NCBI RefSeq assembly: GCF_049943955.1 | Contig: NZ_JBNFTW010000001.1 | Coordinates: 186,001-250,000 of the forward strand | Direction of reading: 5' to 3' | Length of the DNA: 64,000 nt | Source of the DNA: Desulfosporosinus sp049943955 | GTDB taxonomy: Bacteria > Bacillota > Desulfitobacteriia > Desulfitobacteriales > Desulfitobacteriaceae | Shown: positions 17,895 to 26,376 of the stretch, piece after piece | Layout: every line of letters begins with the position of its first letter | How positions within the stretch are numbered: the first letter of the stretch is position 1 | Program-made: the position numbers and the translations under genes | The notes under the pieces: generated by a model | What the model saw: the letters and a program-made list of their open reading frames with translations, nothing else | Told to the model about the DNA's origin: nothing | Database searches by the model: none

Positions 17895-18368
17895 ATGGCA
17901 GTTATACTTGATGATATTGACAAAGCGATCTTAAGAGAATTGCAGGAAGATGCTTCAATATCGAACCTCAGCTTATCTAAGAAAATTGGGCTTTCACCTT
18001 CAGCTTGCCTTGCAAGAACAAAGAACTTGGTAGAAACGGGTATTATCAAAAAATTCGCCACTATTGTTGATGAGAAGAAATTAGGGATGGAAGTCCTGGC
18101 CTTTGCTCTTGTTAATCTTTCACCTCTTAACAGAAAAACAATTCATTCGTTCTTAGAAGAAGTGAAAAGGTTCCCGCAAGTTCAGGAATGTTATTCACTC
18201 ACTGGCAGTCACGATTATCTGCTCAAAATTGTAGCCAAAGATATGGACAGTTACAGGGATTTTATCATTGATTCCTTGATGCAGAATACAATAATCAGCC
18301 GTGTTGAGACCAGCATGGTTATGGGGATAGAAAAACGAACGGTCTATGTACCAATAGAAGAAGGTTAA
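17895..18368 (+). CDS. Lrp/AsnC family transcriptional regulator, 157 aa
   Basis: An N-terminal winged helix-turn-helix (about 5-60; DIDKAILRELQEDA, LSLSKKIGLSPSACLARTKN) is followed by a RAM ligand-binding domain (about 70-145; VQECYSLTGSHDYLLKIVAKD). AAGGAGATC precedes the ATG. Proteins of this family form octamers or dimers that sense amino acids. It is followed after four bases by azlC-azlD, the same arrangement as Bacillus azlB (an Lrp-type repressor) ahead of branched-chain amino acid export genes, so it most likely regulates these two genes and itself. Confidence 0.94.
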   Translation: MAVILDDIDKAILRELQEDASISNLSLSKKIGLSPSACLARTKNLVETGIIKKFATIVDEKKLGMEVLAFALVNLSPLNRKTIHSFLEEVKRFPQVQECYSLTGSHDYLLKIVAKDMDSYRDFIIDSLMQNTIISRVETSMVMGIEKRTVYVPIEEG

Positions 18369-18372
18369 TGAG

Positions 18373-19098
18373 GTGTCGAGATTGAAAGAAGAAATTAAAG
18401 CCTTAAAAGCTGCATTTCCGCCTACTATTCCTGTATTTACAGGGTATATTTTTTTAGGTATTGCCTATGGGATCTTAATGAGTAGTAAGGGGTATGGTGT
18501 GGGTTGGACCGTTTTGATGAGTTTACTGGCATATGCAGGCTCTGCTCAATACCTGGCCGTTACGTTTCTGACATCAATTTTTAATCCGCTATTGGCCTTG
18601 TTAATGACGTTGATGATTAATGCTCGGCATTTGTTTTACGGTATTTCCATGCTGGAGAAGTACAAAGATAGCGGTAAGTTTAAACCATATCTTATCTTTG
18701 GTCTGACTGATGAGACTTTCTCTATCACTTGTTCGGCAAAGCCACCCGCAGGCGTAAACCGGAACTGGTTTTATTTCTTTATTACCCTGCTGGACCACTG
18801 CTATTGGGTGCTAGGCTCAGCTGTTGGCGGGATACTGGGTTTTATGGTTAGCTTTAATACAAAGGGTCTTGATTTTGTATTGACTGCTCTTTTTATTGTA
18901 ATATTCGTGGGGCAATGGAAAACTCAGAAAGAACACAAACCAGCCATCATCGGTGTTTTGTGTTCTGTGATCTGTCTGATTGCTTTCGGGCCAAGTAATT
19001 TCATTATTCCTTCTATGCTTACTATATTGCTGGTATTGACACAATCTCGAAAGCAATACGTCGAGAAGAAGGAACTGATGGAGGGGAGGGCACAATGA
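18373..19098 (+). CDS. azlC: branched-chain amino acid exporter large subunit AzlC, 241 aa
   Basis: Integral membrane protein of the AzlC family, with the diagnostic stretch GYIFLGIAYGILM, LLAYAGSAQYLAV and NARHLFYGISML, then FGLTDETFSI and seven or so hydrophobic segments. It works with AzlD to export branched-chain amino acids and analogues. The start is a GTG four bases after the lrp stop; a TTG three codons later is an alternative. Its stop overlaps the azlD start. Confidence 0.95.
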   Translation: MSRLKEEIKALKAAFPPTIPVFTGYIFLGIAYGILMSSKGYGVGWTVLMSLLAYAGSAQYLAVTFLTSIFNPLLALLMTLMINARHLFYGISMLEKYKDSGKFKPYLIFGLTDETFSITCSAKPPAGVNRNWFYFFITLLDHCYWVLGSAVGGILGFMVSFNTKGLDFVLTALFIVIFVGQWKTQKEHKPAIIGVLCSVICLIAFGPSNFIIPSMLTILLVLTQSRKQYVEKKELMEGRAQ

Positions 19099-19427
19099 CC
19101 TTAACATCAATGCAAACGTTGATCATTATTTGTATGGTGACTATAGGTACCATGATCACAAGGTTTTTGCCGTTTGTAGTTTTTCGAGGTACTAAATCCA
19201 ATTCATATATTAGTTATCTTGGGCAAGTCTTGCCCTATTCTGTAATTGGCTTGTTGGTCATTTATTGTCTTAAAAGCGTGAGTTTTAAAGCTCCTACATA
19301 TTGGTTCCCAGAGGCTATAGCTATTATTTGTATTGTTGCGCTTCATTATTGGAAGGAAAATACACTTCTGAGCATTGGAGTAGGTACAGTTATTTACATG
19401 GTACTTGTGCAAACTATTTTCGGGTAA
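19095..19427 (+). CDS. azlD: branched-chain amino acid exporter small subunit AzlD, 110 aa
   Basis: Small membrane protein with three or four helices, typical AzlD motifs TRFLPFVVF and YLGQVLPYSVIGLLVIYCL, usual length. The ATG overlaps the azlC stop in an ATGA arrangement, so production of the two subunits is coupled. Confidence 0.94.
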   Translation: MTLTSMQTLIIICMVTIGTMITRFLPFVVFRGTKSNSYISYLGQVLPYSVIGLLVIYCLKSVSFKAPTYWFPEAIAIICIVALHYWKENTLLSIGVGTVIYMVLVQTIFG

Positions 19428-19746
19428 GTATCAAAATATCTGTGATTTAAGAGGGGCACAGTAACCTGTTTGTCAAGATTTAGACTATAACCTCTTGAAA
19501 TTTCCAGCACACTTAGTCAGCATTAACTAATGCTGATTCATAGATTCTGACCCTTAAAGATTAGGAATAACAAGACTTTAGGAACTGATACTGTTATTGT
19601 AATTGGAGATAGCCTTGGTCCCATATGCTTGTTGAAGTTTTGAAGCATTTTGGGGTAAAATAACGATGTTATTAACTAATGATAAATTTATCTATTATTA
19701 TTTTTCTTTAACGAAAAAAATTATAATCATGAATATAGAGGTTAGT
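19428..19746. other. intergenic region after azlD with a 9-bp hairpin
   Basis: TCAGCATTA (19517-19525) pairs with TAATGCTGA (19528-19536) and may be a weak terminator for azlCD, although no T run follows. Near 19590-19625 a short frame reads GTDTVIVIGDSLGP, faintly like a YyaC-type spore protease motif, but it is interrupted. The nadD promoter should lie at the 3' end. Confidence 0.35.
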
Positions 19747-20349
19747 ATGGAGAGAATTGGAATTATGGGGGGAACCTTCGATCCCATCCATTATGGACAT
19801 TTAGTTGCTGCAGAAATGGCGCGCAGTGAATTTAATCTGAGTAAGGTTTTATTTATCCCAACGGGGATACCGCCTCACAAAGACCGGCACGATATTTCGG
19901 CGGGGAAATCCCGCTTGGAAATGGTTGAACGCGCTATTAAAGACAATCCTGCCTTCGAATGTTCTGCCATGGAAATTGAGCGTCAGGGGCCCTCCTATAC
20001 GGTAGAGACACTGCGCCATTTGAGCAAAATTTGGCCTGAGCATGAGCTGTATTTTATTACGGGAACAGATGCCCTGCGTGAGATTTTTTCTTGGCGGGAG
20101 GCTGAAGAGATTTTGACCATGATTCAATTTATTGGGGCAGCCCGCCCCGGCTTCGATGCGAAGGATTTTTTGCAGTCTGTACGACGGGACCATCCGGAAA
20201 TTGTTGATAAAATTCATTATTTGGAAGTCCCGGCTCTGGCGATTTCTTCTACGGATATTAGAATGCGGGTAAAACAGCAAAAACCTATTCGCTATTTACT
20301 GCCTGAAGGGGTACGTTTGTTTATTGAGCAAAAAAATCTCTATCGGTGA
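19747..20349 (+). CDS. nadD: nicotinate-nucleotide adenylyltransferase, 200 aa
   Basis: Transfers AMP to nicotinate mononucleotide in NAD synthesis. The start is the ATG at 19747, which has AGAGG upstream and begins directly with MERIGIMGGTFDPIHYGHL, the family's GGTFDPxHxGH nucleotide motif; an ORF start 27 codons earlier adds only an AT-rich tail. PTGIPPHKD, YFITGTDALREI and the late ISSTDIR motif are all present. It opens a nadD-RRM-yqeK-rsfS series, a common Firmicutes order apart from the RRM gene. Confidence 0.96.
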   Translation: MERIGIMGGTFDPIHYGHLVAAEMARSEFNLSKVLFIPTGIPPHKDRHDISAGKSRLEMVERAIKDNPAFECSAMEIERQGPSYTVETLRHLSKIWPEHELYFITGTDALREIFSWREAEEILTMIQFIGAARPGFDAKDFLQSVRRDHPEIVDKIHYLEVPALAISSTDIRMRVKQQKPIRYLLPEGVRLFIEQKNLYR

Positions 20350-20422
20350 ACTTGTCATTACATACTCTGCTGGGATTTGACCATACTAAAAATGAATCAA
20401 TATCAAAGAGGTGAGTATTATA

Positions 20423-20671
20423 ATGACAACTCTATACGTCGGAAATCTCCCGTGGAATACTACAGCGGATGAACTCGGGGAATTCTTCTCTACCTATGGC
20501 CATGTGGAAAGCAGCCGAATTATTACTGATCGTGAGACAGGCCGCTCCAGAGGATTTGGATTTATTGAGGTTGGCGAAGAGGACGCTGAACGTATGACAC
20601 AGGAGTTAAATGGCAAAGATTTTGGCGGAAGACCTCTAACGGTGAATGAAGCTAAACCGAAACAAATGTAA
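20423..20671 (+). CDS. RRM-type RNA-binding protein, 82 aa
   Basis: A single RNA recognition motif: RNP2 LYVGNLPW at the start, RNP1 RSRGFGFIEV in the middle, and the closing strand RPLTVNEAKP. The ATG at 20423 is chosen since AGAGGTGAG precedes it; an in-frame start 12 bases earlier lacks room for a site. Small bacterial RRM proteins bind RNA and often respond to cold. Its insertion between nadD and yqeK is unusual, and a terminator follows it. Confidence 0.94.
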   Translation: MTTLYVGNLPWNTTADELGEFFSTYGHVESSRIITDRETGRSRGFGFIEVGEEDAERMTQELNGKDFGGRPLTVNEAKPKQM

Positions 20672-20685
20672 TATCCCGCGGACTG

Positions 20686-20726
20686 GAAGGGAGGCCCTCT
20701 GACATGCTTGTGGGGGTCTCCCTTCT
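20686..20726 (+). terminator. intrinsic terminator-like hairpin after the RRM gene
   Basis: AAGGGAGGCCC pairs with GGGGTCTCCCTT across a short loop; only a weak T stretch follows (TTCTAAAAT). It separates the RRM gene from yqeK. Confidence 0.55.
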
Positions 20727-20928
20727 AAAATGACTAAATAAATTTCAACTGCTTCCTGTACCCCTTGTTGAGCAATCATATGTACATTAATGTTTTAAGT
20801 CACAGATCACGGACAATACTAAAATTAAGGTTAATTTATAAAAAATTTTGCAGTCTATGGCCTAAATTGATAGAATGTAAGATAATGCAAAAGAGATAGA
20901 TAATTGGCGTTTAAGGGGGAGCGGGAAC

Positions 20929-21510
20929 GTGGAGCTGCAAGTTGAAGAGGTAATGAGTCTTGCCAAGCATATGATTTCAGAGTCAAGGTTCAAGCATACT
21001 TTGGGCGTTGCTGATCATGCTGAAATGTTAGCCAAACGCCACGGGGTCGATCCTGTGAAAGCACGCTGTGCGGGGTTAGCTCATGATTTGGCAAAGGAAC
21101 TTCCGGCAAAGGTACAGGTGGGTTTAGCACGCTATTGGAATCTGCTGGAATACCCCGAAGATGAGAAGTATCCTTATGTTTTGCACGGCCGTCTTTCGGC
21201 CTATTGGCTGGAACATTATTTTAAGGTTGAGGATAAAGACTTGTTGGCGGCAATTGCCAGTCATACTTTAGGGAGACCAGGAATGTCCCCCTTAGAGATG
21301 CTGATTTACAGCGCTGATCTAACAGAACCAGGCCGAACTTTTCCGGAAGTGGACAAGTTGCGTCAATCCCTGTATGATGATTTAGAAAAGGGTACGTTTG
21401 ACTGTGTTGAAGGCACTTTACTATATTTAAAGGAAAGCAACCATCCAATTCATCCTTTAACGCAACTAACCTATGATGATTTGAAAAGGAGGATATCTAT
21501 TGGAACTTGA
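20929..21510 (+). CDS. yqeK: HD-domain hydrolase YqeK, 193 aa
   Basis: Metal-dependent HD hydrolase; family members split diadenosine tetraphosphate symmetrically into two ADP. Motifs: RFKHTLGVADHAEMLA, AGLAHDLAKELP (HD pair), VLHGRLSAYWLE, and IASHTLGRPGMSPLEMLIYSADLTEP. Start is a GTG with AAGGGGGAGCG upstream. The 3' end overlaps the rsfS start by 11 bases, and nadD lies just before, the standard nadD-yqeK-rsfS series. Confidence 0.94.
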   Translation: MELQVEEVMSLAKHMISESRFKHTLGVADHAEMLAKRHGVDPVKARCAGLAHDLAKELPAKVQVGLARYWNLLEYPEDEKYPYVLHGRLSAYWLEHYFKVEDKDLLAAIASHTLGRPGMSPLEMLIYSADLTEPGRTFPEVDKLRQSLYDDLEKGTFDCVEGTLLYLKESNHPIHPLTQLTYDDLKRRISIGT

Positions 21511-21856
21511 TCAAAATAAACTTACCGAAGTTATTCATCTGGCCGAAGATAAAAAGGGTGGTGATCTTACCCTTCTCAACCTAAAGGGGATTTCTATGGT
21601 TACAGATTATTGTCTGATTGTGACGGGAAATTCATCAATCCAGGTGAAAGCGATCACGAATCACTTGGAGGAAAAATTGCCAGAGATCGGAATTCCAGTA
21701 ATGCACGTTGAAGGATTGCCTGATGCTAAGTGGGTTTTGATGGATTGCGGCGGAGATTTGGTCATACATATCATGACTCCGGAACAACGTGAATTTTACC
21801 AGCTTGAGCGCCTTTGGAAGGATGCTCAGGAGGTTTCTTTCGTTAGTTTGGTTTAA
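21500..21856 (+). CDS. rsfS: ribosomal silencing factor RsfS, 118 aa
   Basis: Small cytoplasmic protein that binds L14 of the large subunit and blocks subunit joining when nutrients are scarce. Diagnostic motifs: ITDYCLIVTG-like stretch (TDYCLIVTGNSSIQVKAI), VEGLPDAKWVLMDCGG and DLVIHIMTPEQREFYQLERLW. The start is a TTG at 21500 with AAAGGAGG six bases upstream, inside the end of yqeK. Confidence 0.95.
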   Translation: MELDQNKLTEVIHLAEDKKGGDLTLLNLKGISMVTDYCLIVTGNSSIQVKAITNHLEEKLPEIGIPVMHVEGLPDAKWVLMDCGGDLVIHIMTPEQREFYQLERLWKDAQEVSFVSLV

Positions 21857-21879
21857 GGGTTTTTAAAAAAGTAATTTAT

Positions 21880-22121
21880 TGTTAAGGAAAAACGACTTCT
21901 ATAATTAAAAGCTGTGATAGGGAATAGTACTCGAAACCCTTCCTCAGAGAAGCGGCGGTTGGTGAAAGCCGTTGAAGGGGATTGTTGGAACTCGTCCTGG
22001 AGCTGTGTTCAGGTAATAATGAACATCGGTGAGAACCGTTACAATCTTTGAGTGCATTTAGGAATTTGGGTGGTATCACGGGAGCAGGCCTCTCGTCCCT
22101 TGGGACGGGGGGATTTTTGCT
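21880..22121 (+). promoter_or_regulatory. T-box riboswitch leader of leuS
   Basis: The leader holds a Stem I region with AGTACTCGAA, where CTC is the likely leucine specifier codon, and the 14-15 base T-box core GGGTGGTATCACGGG at 22068-22082, which pairs with the tRNA acceptor end to form the antiterminator. A terminator hairpin follows (CTCTCGTCCC / GGGACGGGGGG, then T) at about 22090-22118. Uncharged tRNA-Leu would favour read-through into leuS. The specifier assignment is by eye; the T-box itself is clear. Confidence 0.93.
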
Positions 22122-22152
22122 ATAAGCCGTAATAATAAGGGGGAAGGTTTTA

Positions 22153-24657
22153 GTGCAAGAGAAATATTCGTTTACAGAAATTGAACCAAAGTGGCAGAAA
22201 AAATGGCTGGAAGAAAAGGCTTATAAGACAGAAGAATCTTCGGACAAGCCAAAGTATTATGCTTTAGCCATGTTCCCTTATCCCTCCGGGGATTTGCATA
22301 TGGGTCATGTAAGAAACTATTCTATTGCCGATGTTATCGCCCGTTTTAAACGGATGCAGGGTTTTAATGTTCTTCATCCCATTGGCTGGGACTCTTTTGG
22401 TTTGCCTGCAGAAAATGCTGCCATTAAGCACCAGACTCCGCCGGCAGATTGGACTTGGAAAAACATTGCCAATATGCAGAGACAGCTTAAGGGAATGGGT
22501 CTTTCCTACGATTGGGATCGGGAAGTAGCAACTTGCCATCCTGGATATTATAAGTGGACACAGTGGATGTTTTTGGAGTTTTATAAGCATGGCTTGGTGT
22601 ATAAGAAAAAGGCTGCGGTTAATTGGTGTCCTTCCTGCACCACGGTTTTAGCAAATGAGCAGGTTGTCGACGGGGCCTGTGAGCGGTGTGATACGCCTGT
22701 GACGAAGAAAAACCTCGAACAGTGGTTTTTCAAAATTACGGATTATGCTGAGACTCTGCTGCGGGATTTGGATGATCTGCCCGGCTGGCCTGAGAAGGTT
22801 AAAACCATGCAGCGCAATTGGATTGGGCGTTCGGAAGGTGTCGAGGTTCAATTTGCTTTAGATGGGCGATCAGAGAAATTTTCGGTTTATACAACTCGTG
22901 TTGATACATTGTTCGGAGTAAGTTATGTTGTTCTAGCGCCTGAACATCCCCTGGTTCTGGAATTAGTAAAGGGAACGAAGTATGAGGCTGACGTTTTGGC
23001 CTTCATCAATAAAATGAACGGGCTGAATGAAATCGCTCGGACTTCGACAGAAGCTGAAAAAGAAGGCTTGTTTATCGGGGCTTATTGCCTTAATCCCTTA
23101 AGCGGTGAGAAACTGCCGATTTGGATTGCCAATTATGTTCTTGTGGAATACGGCACCGGTGCGGTTATGGGAGTTCCTGCCCACGATGAACGGGACTTTG
23201 AGTTTGCCACGAAGTATCAATTACCTATTAAAACGGTCATTGTGTCTAACGATAGTGAGCCTGGTGAGAAGGACAACCCCCTTACAGCTGCTTATACGGA
23301 CGATGGTATTCTGGTTAATTCCGGTTCTTTTGACGGTCTAAGCAGTGACGAGGGCTGGGATAAGATTGCTGATGAAGTAGAGCATCGTGGTGTTGGCCAG
23401 CGCAAGGTCAATTTCCGCTTGCGTGACTGGCTCATATCCCGTCAGCGGTATTGGGGTGCACCGATTCCGATGGTATATTGTGAAGCTTGCGGTACTGTTC
23501 CTGTCCCGGAAGAGCAGCTGCCGGTAATGCTCCCTGAAGATGTGGTGTTTAAAACGGGAGAGAATCCTTTGGCGACTTCGAAGTCCTTTACGGAAACGAC
23601 ATGTCCGAAGTGCGGCGGTCCTGCGCACCGTGAAACAGATACCATGGATACCTTTGCTTGTTCCTCCTGGTATTTCCTCAGATATACCGATCCTCGAAAT
23701 ACTGAGGCACCTTTTACTAAGGATGCTGTGGATCAGTGGATGAATGTTGACCAGTATGTGGGCGGGGTTGAACATGCTATTCTTCACCTTTTATACGCAC
23801 GCTTCTTTACCAAAGGCCTGCGGGATTTTGGTTATCTGAAGGCTAATGAACCCTTCCAGAACTTACTGACTCAAGGCATGGTTTGTATGGACGGTTCGAA
23901 AATGTCCAAATCGAAGGGGAATATCGTCAGCCCCGAGGTCATTATCGGGAAATATGGCGCTGATACTGCGAGATTATTTATCCTTTTCGCCGCTCCGCCG
24001 GAAAGAGATCTGGAATGGAGCGATCAGGGGGTTGAAGGGTGCTATCGCTTCCTCAATCGGATTTGGCGCTTAGTTGCTCAATATGAGTCTATTATTAAGG
24101 AGACGAGAAAGGTTCCTTCTTCTAAGGCTGATTTGGAAAAAGAGTGGGCTAATCTGGATTCGGCAGGCAAAGAGATGAGACGGCAAACTCACTTGGCGAT
24201 CCAGAGAGTGACAGTGGATGTTGGCACGCGCTATAACTTTAATACTGCCATCAGTACGATTATGGAGTGGGTCAACGCTCTCTATCTCTATAAGGAGCAG
24301 CCAACGGCCAATGCTTTAGTCGGCAGAGAGGCTATTGAAGGAATTCTTCTTCTTCTAGCTCCTTTTGCGCCGCATATTACGGAGGAACTCTGGCAAGGCA
24401 TTGGGCATACGAACAGTATTCATGAACAGCCATGGCCTGAGGTGGATGAAAAAGCCCTTGTTCAGGATGAAGTGACGGTTGTTCTGCAGGTCAATGGGAA
24501 GGTTCGGGATCGGATTCAGGTTCCCGCCGAGATTTCGGCTGAGGAGTTGGAAGAGATCGTTGTTTCTCAGCCGAAAGTGGTTGAATGGACCCAGGGGAAA
24601 ACTGTTGTTAAGGTGATTACGGTGCCTGGGAAATTGGTGAATTTGGTGGTTAAATAG
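22153..24657 (+). CDS. leuS: leucyl-tRNA synthetase, 834 aa
   Basis: Class I synthetase that charges tRNA-Leu. The HIGH-type motif is MFPYPSGDLHMGHVRNY, and the KMSKS loop is DGSKMSKSKGN at about residue 580. Zinc-type cysteines (NWCPSCTTVLANEQV and CERCDTP) and the CP1 editing domain (YTTRVDTLFGVSYVVLAPEH) are intact, so proofreading should work. Start is a GTG after AAGGGGGAAGG. Length is normal. It is controlled by the T-box leader upstream. Confidence 0.97.
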   Translation: MQEKYSFTEIEPKWQKKWLEEKAYKTEESSDKPKYYALAMFPYPSGDLHMGHVRNYSIADVIARFKRMQGFNVLHPIGWDSFGLPAENAAIKHQTPPADWTWKNIANMQRQLKGMGLSYDWDREVATCHPGYYKWTQWMFLEFYKHGLVYKKKAAVNWCPSCTTVLANEQVVDGACERCDTPVTKKNLEQWFFKITDYAETLLRDLDDLPGWPEKVKTMQRNWIGRSEGVEVQFALDGRSEKFSVYTTRVDTLFGVSYVVLAPEHPLVLELVKGTKYEADVLAFINKMNGLNEIARTSTEAEKEGLFIGAYCLNPLSGEKLPIWIANYVLVEYGTGAVMGVPAHDERDFEFATKYQLPIKTVIVSNDSEPGEKDNPLTAAYTDDGILVNSGSFDGLSSDEGWDKIADEVEHRGVGQRKVNFRLRDWLISRQRYWGAPIPMVYCEACGTVPVPEEQLPVMLPEDVVFKTGENPLATSKSFTETTCPKCGGPAHRETDTMDTFACSSWYFLRYTDPRNTEAPFTKDAVDQWMNVDQYVGGVEHAILHLLYARFFTKGLRDFGYLKANEPFQNLLTQGMVCMDGSKMSKSKGNIVSPEVIIGKYGADTARLFILFAAPPERDLEWSDQGVEGCYRFLNRIWRLVAQYESIIKETRKVPSSKADLEKEWANLDSAGKEMRRQTHLAIQRVTVDVGTRYNFNTAISTIMEWVNALYLYKEQPTANALVGREAIEGILLLLAPFAPHITEELWQGIGHTNSIHEQPWPEVDEKALVQDEVTVVLQVNGKVRDRIQVPAEISAEELEEIVVSQPKVVEWTQGKTVVKVITVPGKLVNLVVK

Positions 24658-24729
24658 GGGGACTTGTGTCAGGCCTCGCTCGGTGCATACGACGCAGAGC
24701 AAACTAGCCGTTCAAGCGACTTGCTTTGG

Positions 24730-24949
24730 GGAGCGGGGTTCCCACCATAAGCGCCATCCATGGCGCTATGGCGGCGGCGCACGTCCTGTGCGCCGCCCCG
24801 TGTCTGGGGTCAAGTCGCTTTCACGGAGTTTGCTGACTGCTTACGTAAAGACCTCGCGCTGCCTGACACTGCGTCCCTGGCTAAAGGGTCGGGGAACGGT
24901 GCGGGTAAGTCTTATAAGGTGTGGTTTTGGGAGACGGCACATAAATGTG
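24730..24949 (+). repeat. GC-rich intergenic repeat, copy 1, cut by the assembly gap
   Basis: The first part (24751-24800) holds two hairpins: GCGCCATCCATGGCGC and a perfect 10-bp stem GGCGGCGCAC / GTGCGCCGCC (24773-24782, 24788-24797). The core from TTTGCTGACTGCTTACG to the ATAAATGTG before the gap is nearly identical to copies at 25050, 25244 and 27830. It starts just after leuS. ORFs across it are artefacts of the repeat. Confidence 0.85.
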
Positions 24950-25049
24950 NNNNNNNNNNNNNNNNNNNNNNNNNNNNNNNNNNNNNNNNNNNNNNNNNNN
25001 NNNNNNNNNNNNNNNNNNNNNNNNNNNNNNNNNNNNNNNNNNNNNNNNN
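24950..25049. other. assembly gap of 100 N
   Basis: Exactly 100 undetermined bases lie within the repeat array. The length is a placeholder; more repeat copies, or other DNA, could be missing here. Confidence 0.98.
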
Positions 25050-25243
25050 TAAAGACCTCGCGCTGCCTGACACTGCGTCCCTGGCTAAAGGGTCGGGGAA
25101 CGGTGCGGGTAAGTCTTATAAGGTGTGGTTTTGGGAGACGGCACATAAATGTGCGCCGTCTTTTTTTGTGGACGAGGGGATAAGTGGAGATTTTTTTGTG
25201 TTTGTGTCTGATTGAATGTTCGATGCAAATGATGGGCTGCTGC
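25050..25243 (+). repeat. intergenic repeat, copy 2, ending in a terminator
   Basis: Runs from TAAAGACCTCGCGCTGCCTG through GGCTAAAGGGTCGGGG to a hairpin (GACGGCACAT / ATGTGCGCCGTC, 25137-25160) followed by seven T (25161-25167). The copy is headless because its 5' end is in the gap. The distance to the same point in copy 3 is 221 bases. Confidence 0.85.
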
Positions 25244-25400
25244 ATTTACGGAGTTTGCTGACTGCTTACGTAAAGACCTCGCGCTGCCTGACACTGCGTC
25301 CCTGGCTAAAGGGTCGGGGAATGGCGCGGGTAAGTCTTATAAGTGTGGTTTTGGGAGACGGCACATAAATGTGCACCGTCTTTTTTTGTGGACGAGAGGG
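25244..25400 (+). repeat. intergenic repeat, copy 3, ending in a terminator
   Basis: Starts ACGGAGTTTGCTGACTGC and matches copies 1 and 2 with few changes (GGAATGGCGCGGG against GGAACGGTGCGGG). Its hairpin (25357-25380) carries compensating pairing (GCACCGTC) and is followed by seven T (25381-25387). That the stem is kept while bases vary suggests the terminator is functional. Confidence 0.85.
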
Positions 25401-25458
25401 GTAAGTAACACAGAAATGATCTATTTGGAATAATATGGTGGTATGAGGAGGTGATGGA

Positions 25459-26166
25459 ATGGGTCAGCAGGATAAATTAAAGGGCCAATGGCCTCCGCAT
25501 ATTTGGTATCCGCCACATCCAGATCCTATAAGTTCATCAAATGTCGAGAAGGGAGAGGCATCCTTCACCTATTCTAAACCTTTCCCAAAACCTGAGCGTG
25601 AATCTGGCGGATTATCGGAGCGAGATATTGTAGTTGCTGAAATTTGGCCTTTGCTGCCTGCGGCTGTTGGGGCCGGAGCTGCGATCTTATTGCTGCTTAT
25701 GGCAAACCATAAGCAATGGAATGATGAGAACGATAATGAGGGTTTTGAAGGATATCCGGAGCCTCAAAATACGCCGGTTGGCTCGGCTGTAGTCGTTATT
25801 TATTCGATAGTCGCAACTGCTGGTGTCTCTTACTATGTGTATAGGGTCTTATCATCAACAGATGGGCATTTGCTTACTGCATTTATTCCTACGGTCTCTG
25901 CCATTACTCTTTTGTTAATTTATTTTGCAGCTGCTTATGACCTTGAATATCACATGGTTCCGGGAAGTTTTACAGGAAGCAATTTCGGAAACGACATTGT
26001 CTCCGAATTATTTACTTTTGTTTATTTTAGTATTACAACGTTTGCTACTGCAAGCATGGGAGACTTCTCGCCAATAAGTAATGCCTCAAGAATTTTAGTA
26101 ACTCTCGAAGTTCTATTCTTTATATATATCTTTACAATGGGGATCGTCTTTTTTGCTGATCCCTAA
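25459..26166 (+). CDS. membrane protein with a two-helix ion-channel-like C-terminus, 235 aa
   Basis: AGGAGGTGATGG precedes the ATG. An unusual Pro-rich N-terminus (WPPHIWYPPHPDP) leads to four hydrophobic segments. The last two flank a pore-like loop, YFSITTFATASMGDFSPIS, before LEVLFFIYIFTMGIVFF. This layout matches two-helix potassium channels (Ion_trans_2), but the filter that should read TVGYGD is ATASMGD, so potassium selectivity is doubtful. It could be a channel of altered selectivity or a signalling protein on a channel fold. It is alone between repeat copies and a terminator. Confidence 0.7.
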   Translation: MGQQDKLKGQWPPHIWYPPHPDPISSSNVEKGEASFTYSKPFPKPERESGGLSERDIVVAEIWPLLPAAVGAGAAILLLLMANHKQWNDENDNEGFEGYPEPQNTPVGSAVVVIYSIVATAGVSYYVYRVLSSTDGHLLTAFIPTVSAITLLLIYFAAAYDLEYHMVPGSFTGSNFGNDIVSELFTFVYFSITTFATASMGDFSPISNASRILVTLEVLFFIYIFTMGIVFFADP

Positions 26167-26201
26167 ATGTGCGAATTAAAGATTACCAACCTAGATTTAG
26201 G

Positions 26202-26269
26202 AAGTTCGCTGACTCTTATGTAAGCTAGAAGGATTTTGTCATGCTTTTTCAGAGCATGGCTTTTTTTGT
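26202..26269 (+). terminator. terminator after the channel-like gene, preceded by a decayed repeat fragment
   Basis: CATGCT (26241-26246) pairs with AGCATG (26254-26259), followed by CTTTTTTT. Just upstream, AGTTCGCTGACTCTTATGTAA (26204-26224 region) resembles the AGTTTGCTGACTGCTTACGTAA start of the intergenic repeat, so this may be an old copy. Confidence 0.6.
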
Positions 26270-26376
26270 TGGTTTCCGTATGCTGGTCATGGTTATTTCA
26301 TTATGGAATATAGATTAAATGAGATAAGTTTACATGCAGTAATGGATTTCTAAAGATATTTGGGAAGTTATGGAAT

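Noticed and set aside
24683..25294. Several long frames across the N gap, both strands
   Set aside because: They run through the GC-rich repeat and the 100-N placeholder, repeat the same peptide in each copy and have no ribosome site; they are repeat artefacts, not genes.
25050..25400. CRISPR or tRNA-like array in the 221-bp repeats
   Set aside because: No short direct repeats with unique spacers and no tRNA fold; whole units are repeated.
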